DNA of 8,512 bases. It comes from an uncultured Bdellovibrionales bacterium (GTDB lineage: Bacteria > Bdellovibrionota > FAC87 > UBA2466). Under the pieces are notes generated by a model. The model saw nothing but the letters and a program-made list of their open reading frames with translations, had not been told where the DNA came from and did no database searches. A program made the position numbers and the translations under genes. Positions 6,036 to 8,512 of the stretch are shown one piece after another (position 1 is the first letter of the stretch; every line of letters begins with the position of its first letter). The stretch lies in assembly GCA_937903155.1 (NCBI GenBank), contig CALCZU010000107.1, forward strand, positions 1 to 8,512, given 5' to 3'.

Positions 6036-6042
6036 TATCATA
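6036..6042. promoter_or_regulatory. Possible overlapping divergent -10 elements
   Basis: In the 19-base gap between the CPBP and heptosyltransferase genes the + strand reads TATCAT (6036-6041), and the - strand reads TATGAT over 6037-6042. Both resemble a -10 hexamer. The + strand copy abuts ATG 6042, so it could serve that gene only if translation begins further downstream or the real promoter is elsewhere. The - strand copy lies about 14 bases before the CPBP start and is the more plausible of the two. Confidence 0.2.
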
Positions 6043-7061
6043 TGGCTCAAGAATCTAAAACGGAGGCCTCTTCACCCAAGAGGATTGTGGTCCGCACTCC
6101 GAATTGGATTGGCGACCATGTGATGGCGCGTCCCTTCTATCACGCATTACGAAAGGCGTATCCCCATTCGCAAATCACCTTTTTATGCCCTGAAAGTTTA
6201 AAAAACTTTGACGATTCAAAGTTCGCTCATCAAAAGCTCACACTCACCTCTGCCGAAAGAAAAATTTCAAAGGCGTTTCTCAAAAGGGCTTCAGAGATTA
6301 AAACTGTAAAATTTGATTTGGCTTTTTGTCTGCCCGCAAGCTTTAGTGCGGCGTTTTTTCTTTTCTTAGCGGGTGCAAGAAACCGTTTAGGATTTTCAAA
6401 CGACGGGGGAGTCCTCTTTCATTCATTTTCGATTCCATGGAAAGGAATTGAAGACCGAAGGCACAAATCGAATCAATATTTGCAGTTACTCGAGACGTCG
6501 CTTGGCCATCCAATCGCAAACGATTGGCAGACGCCACAAAGTTCAAGGGCGCGCGAAAAACTCATCGTCATTGCCCCGGGCGCTTCGATCTCTTTGAGAG
6601 AGTATCCTTACTTTCCCGAACTCTTGCGGCTTCTGTCGGTGAATTACCCAACCCATCGAATTGTGGTGACGGGTTCGAATCAAGAATCCAAATTTAAATC
6701 TCAGATCGCTCGTCTCAAGCTTGCGAATATTGAAGACCGGATCGGTCTAACGACATTAGAAGAGGTGATCGAACTATGCGGAAAGGCAGAAGCCGTACTC
6801 AGCAACGATTCGGGCGTTGCTCATCTCTCGGCGACACTCGCGAGCGCGCCCACGGTTATCCTTTTTGGTCCAGGCGACCCCTTCTATATCTCGCCCTTAG
6901 GGGCGAATTCGCACCCTATTCGAATCGATATTCCCTGTAGCCCCTGTGAAAAATCATACTGCAGAGCGCCTTACGGATACCAAGCGTGCTTAAGAGGAAT
7001 TGCTCCTGAAATTATTTTGCAGCGGATCAAAGCTTTGACTAGCACGCACTTCGGCCACTAA
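6042..7061 (+). CDS. GT9 family glycosyltransferase, probable LPS heptosyltransferase (WaaF-like)
   Basis: A 339-residue cytoplasmic or membrane-associated GT-B enzyme of family GT9, which transfers ADP-heptose to the inner core of lipopolysaccharide. The N-terminal motif RIVVRTPNWIGDHVMARPF (14-32), with Asp25, matches the acceptor-side loop of heptosyltransferases. The C-terminal nucleotide-sugar half contains IAPGAS (177-182), SNDSGVAHLSA (254-264) and ILFGPGDP (273-280). A cysteine cluster CSPC...C...C (299, 302, 307, 316), with YGYQACLRGIAPE, is typical of many GT9 sequences. It resembles WaaF (heptosyltransferase II) more than WaaC by the NWIGD motif, but the position of transfer cannot be fixed from sequence alone. 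It heads a compact + strand operon, and the next gene starts 11 bases after its stop. An AGGA lies at 6025-6028, rather far from ATG 6042. Confidence 0.85.
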   Translation: MAQESKTEASSPKRIVVRTPNWIGDHVMARPFYHALRKAYPHSQITFLCPESLKNFDDSKFAHQKLTLTSAERKISKAFLKRASEIKTVKFDLAFCLPASFSAAFFLFLAGARNRLGFSNDGGVLFHSFSIPWKGIEDRRHKSNQYLQLLETSLGHPIANDWQTPQSSRAREKLIVIAPGASISLREYPYFPELLRLLSVNYPTHRIVVTGSNQESKFKSQIARLKLANIEDRIGLTTLEEVIELCGKAEAVLSNDSGVAHLSATLASAPTVILFGPGDPFYISPLGANSHPIRIDIPCSPCEKSYCRAPYGYQACLRGIAPEIILQRIKALTSTHFGH

Positions 7062-7072
7062 GATAAGTCCCT

Positions 7073-7765
7073 ATGAAAATCAAAGCTCAATACTTAACAC
7101 CGTTTATTTTTTCGACTCTTATCAGTTTTGCAGCGGATGCCCCTCCCGCGGCGCCGGCTCCGGGAGCAGACGCGGCGAAAGCTCCTGCTGCGGCAGCGGC
7201 TCCCGCCACTGGCAAAGAGCCGGAATTTAAAGGCGAGGCACTCGTCATTAAAAAGAAACTTGAAGAGCTTTTTGAAACTTCGAAAAAAGTGAATTCAGAA
7301 GGCGCTACGAAAGCAAAAGCCCGCGCTGACATCGAAGGGGCGTTAGACTGGGATAAAGTCAGCGAACTTTGCTTGGGAAAAGAAAACTATAAAAAGAACG
7401 CCGGTAAAAACTTTGGTGAGTTCAGAGATTTATTAAAACAAGTGATTATAAAAACCGCTTTCACTCGTCTCGATAAGTTTTGGACGGACACGACTTATAA
7501 AATTGATTCGATTGACGTGAAGGGAAATGATGCAAAAGTTTCGGCTCGATTTTTTGTAAAGAACGAACCTTTTAGCCTCGACTATTACTTTTTAAAGAAA
7601 AACGGAAAATGGTCGGTTTATGATATTTCGTACGAAGAATTGCGCTACAGCGTTAACATCAACGAACAAATCGACGCGTTTTTAAAAGAAAAATCTTTTC
7701 CAGGTCTTCTTGAAAAGCTGAAAAAACGTCGCGCTGAGCTCGATGAAAATTCGAAAAAAGGGTGA
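7073..7765 (+). CDS. MlaC/Ttg2D-like periplasmic phospholipid-binding protein
   Basis: A 230-residue secreted protein. A signal peptide (MKIKAQYLTPFIFSTLISFA, probable cleavage near residue 20) is followed by an Ala/Pro-rich low-complexity linker to about residue 48. Then comes an MlaC-type domain: LDWDKVSELCLGKENYKKN, FRDLLKQVIIKTAFTRLD, DAKVSARFFVKN, FSLDYYFLKKNGKWSVYDI and, at the end, SFPGLLEKLKKRRAEL. MlaC proteins shuttle phospholipids between the outer-membrane MlaA complex and the inner-membrane MlaFEDB transporter, or in related Ttg2 systems act in solvent tolerance. No mlaA, D, E or F gene is in the window, so its transporter partners must be elsewhere. The Ala/Pro linker is unusual for MlaC and is encoded by a locally GC-rich patch (about 7138-7210). 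The stop overlaps a GTG of the next gene. Confidence 0.8.
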   Translation: MKIKAQYLTPFIFSTLISFAADAPPAAPAPGADAAKAPAAAAAPATGKEPEFKGEALVIKKKLEELFETSKKVNSEGATKAKARADIEGALDWDKVSELCLGKENYKKNAGKNFGEFRDLLKQVIIKTAFTRLDKFWTDTTYKIDSIDVKGNDAKVSARFFVKNEPFSLDYYFLKKNGKWSVYDISYEELRYSVNINEQIDAFLKEKSFPGLLEKLKKRRAELDENSKKG

Positions 7766-7773
7766 GTAATAAA

Positions 7774-8124
7774 ATGAATTGGAAGTCTCTTTTGGTCGTC
7801 CTGATGGCGATTTCTTTCGGAGCATGTTCTTCTAAGAAGGAAATCGTCAGTCCGAGTGAAGCGAAAAAGCATTTAGACGAAAAGTACACGGCCCTTGTCG
7901 GAAAAGCGACCAAGCAGGATCTGATCTCCGATTTCGGAAATCCTGAGTGGTGTCGGATGGAAGACAATGGTTTAGAAGTCTGCCGCTTTTACCGTAAGAA
8001 GGGCACGAAGTGGATCGGGGAAGAAGGACGCGATAAAAAAAGCGTTTCACGTTACGATCAAATTATCGCGGATTTTGATTCGAAAGGAATTTTAAAGGCC
8101 TTTACGTCCTCAGCTCTGAGGTAA
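7774..8124 (+). CDS. BamE/SmpA-like outer-membrane lipoprotein
   Basis: A lipoprotein of ~116 residues. The signal peptide MNWKSLLVVLMAISFGAC ends in a lipobox with Cys18 as the lipidated residue. Serines follow, so there is no Asp+2 inner-membrane retention signal and outer-membrane sorting is expected. The mature part has the BamE-like pattern: a start of the type GKATKQDLISDFGNPEWC, a middle VCRFYRKKG strand and an end YDQIIADFDSKGILKA, which fits the alpha-alpha-beta-beta-beta fold of SmpA/OmlA/BamE proteins. Two extra cysteines (in EWCRM and EVCRF) could form a disulfide. An in-frame GTG at 7762 overlaps the stop of the mlaC-like gene and would add four residues. I prefer ATG 7774 because it gives the better signal-peptide n-region. 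Whether it belongs to the BAM complex or is another BamE-fold lipoprotein is unclear. Confidence 0.7.
   Translation: MNWKSLLVVLMAISFGACSSKKEIVSPSEAKKHLDEKYTALVGKATKQDLISDFGNPEWCRMEDNGLEVCRFYRKKGTKWIGEEGRDKKSVSRYDQIIADFDSKGILKAFTSSALR
8118..8122 (+). promoter_or_regulatory. Ribosome binding site of the cytochrome gene
   Basis: GAGGT overlaps the stop of the preceding lipoprotein gene and lies four bases before ATG 8127. It supports that start and coupled translation of the two genes. Confidence 0.5.
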
Positions 8125-8126
8125 CG

Positions 8127-8429
8127 ATGTTAAAGGTTTGTTTTTTTGCGATTCTTTTATCCTATTCCCAAATCGGTTTTTCAGTCGGCCTTGCAGAAGT
8201 TCTACCTATCTTCAGAGCCAAGTGTGCCACTTGCCACCGTGGACCTTTTTTAGACTTCTCGAAATACCCTTTTTTCTCAGACCTATTTTCGACGGAAGAA
8301 AAACTCATGCATGAAGTGGCTCTACGCCTTGAGGGAGTCCAACGCAAAATCATGCCTCCCGTGAACGGAAAACCACTCACGCCCGAAGAAAAACAACTCC
8401 TCCTAGCTTGGATTCAACAAGAGCGTTAA
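8127..8429 (+). CDS. Small monoheme c-type cytochrome
   Basis: A 100-residue exported protein. Its signal peptide runs to about residue 19 (IGFS). The single heme-attachment motif is Cys33-Ala-Thr-Cys36-His37, preceded by VLPIFRAK, the usual helix of cytochrome c domains that look like PSCyt or class I types. Met76 in KIMPPVNGKPLTPEEKQLLLAWI is the probable distal heme ligand. The C-terminal helix with the LLLAWI pattern is typical of small cytochromes c. It would act in the periplasm as an electron carrier or a heme domain of a larger complex, but no oxidase or dehydrogenase partner is in the window. The gene starts two bases after the lipoprotein stop with a good Shine-Dalgarno sequence, so it shares the operon with envelope genes. 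No terminator follows it. Confidence 0.82.
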   Translation: MLKVCFFAILLSYSQIGFSVGLAEVLPIFRAKCATCHRGPFLDFSKYPFFSDLFSTEEKLMHEVALRLEGVQRKIMPPVNGKPLTPEEKQLLLAWIQQER

Positions 8430-8468
8430 CCGAGATTCTGTCATTGCGAGGGTGCGTAGCATGTTCAG

Positions 8469-8512
8469 TGACACTACATCCCTAACAAAGTCTGACAGGA
8501 CATCCCTAACAG
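8469..8512. repeat. Two copies of a 24-base-period direct repeat, cut by the window edge
   Basis: The unit TGACANNACATCCCTAACAR starts at 8469 and again at 8493, exactly 24 bases apart. The core ACATCCCTAACA is identical at 8476-8487 and 8500-8511. Read on the - strand the core is TGTTAGGGATGT. Tandem, regularly spaced cores with a TGT...ACA edge recall the transposase-binding ends of IS481-like insertion sequences. No transposase is visible, because the window stops here. A different short repeat family is equally possible. Confidence 0.6.

Noticed and set aside
7087..7332. - strand open frame opposite the mlaC-like gene
   Set aside because: Its Ala/Gly-rich stretch is simply the complement of the Ala/Pro linker codons; no independent coding evidence.
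8469..8512. Start of a CRISPR array
   Set aside because: The repeat core is only 12 bases with a 24-base period and nearly no spacer; this does not fit CRISPR geometry.

Overview
The window looks like chromosomal DNA of a Gram-negative, outer-membrane-bearing bacterium. It encodes a GT9 LPS heptosyltransferase-type enzyme, an MlaC-type periplasmic lipid carrier, a BamE-like lipoprotein, a c-type cytochrome and a Flp-type prepilin. The mixture is compatible with the Bdellovibrionota or other former deltaproteobacterial groups, but nothing here fixes the taxonomy.

Region 1 (about 43-4090, + strand) is a tightly packed operon. It encodes the adenosylcobalamin/PLP-dependent D-lysine (beta-lysine) 5,6-aminomutase, alpha subunit KamD then beta subunit KamE. 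These are followed by a MoxR-type AAA+ ATPase and a protein with a von Willebrand factor A (VWA) domain. kamD is split between two frames near 345-352, with homology on both sides of the break. kamD and kamE overlap by ATGA, and kamE and moxR overlap by 23 bases. moxR ends in a run of eleven A, and the VWA frame is open straight through that run. The usual KamB/KamC partners are not in the window. A MoxR/VWA pair coupled to a B12 aminomutase is therefore the most interesting candidate system here: a possible maturation or reactivation chaperone for the mutase.

Region 2 (4091-6022, - strand) holds three genes. Reading down the - strand they are a CPBP (Abi/CAAX) intramembrane protease, a 61-residue Flp-type prepilin 19 bases downstream, and, after a roughly 100-base gap, an exported protein of unknown function. 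The last gene converges on the VWA gene with no spacer.

Region 3 (6042-8429, + strand) starts divergently from the CPBP gene, 19 bases away. It is a compact envelope operon: GT9 heptosyltransferase, MlaC-like carrier with an Ala/Pro linker, BamE-like lipoprotein, and a small monoheme cytochrome c. The gaps are 11 bases or fewer, or the genes overlap.

The last 83 bases are non-coding. They contain two copies of a 24-base-period direct repeat cut off by the window edge, possibly the end of an insertion sequence, plus an ATTGCGAGG element that also occurs at 5096-5104.

The central uncertainty is whether the two frame breaks in region 1 are real mutations, programmed or slippage events, or homopolymer errors in the sequence. 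In both cases one extra A would restore the frame.
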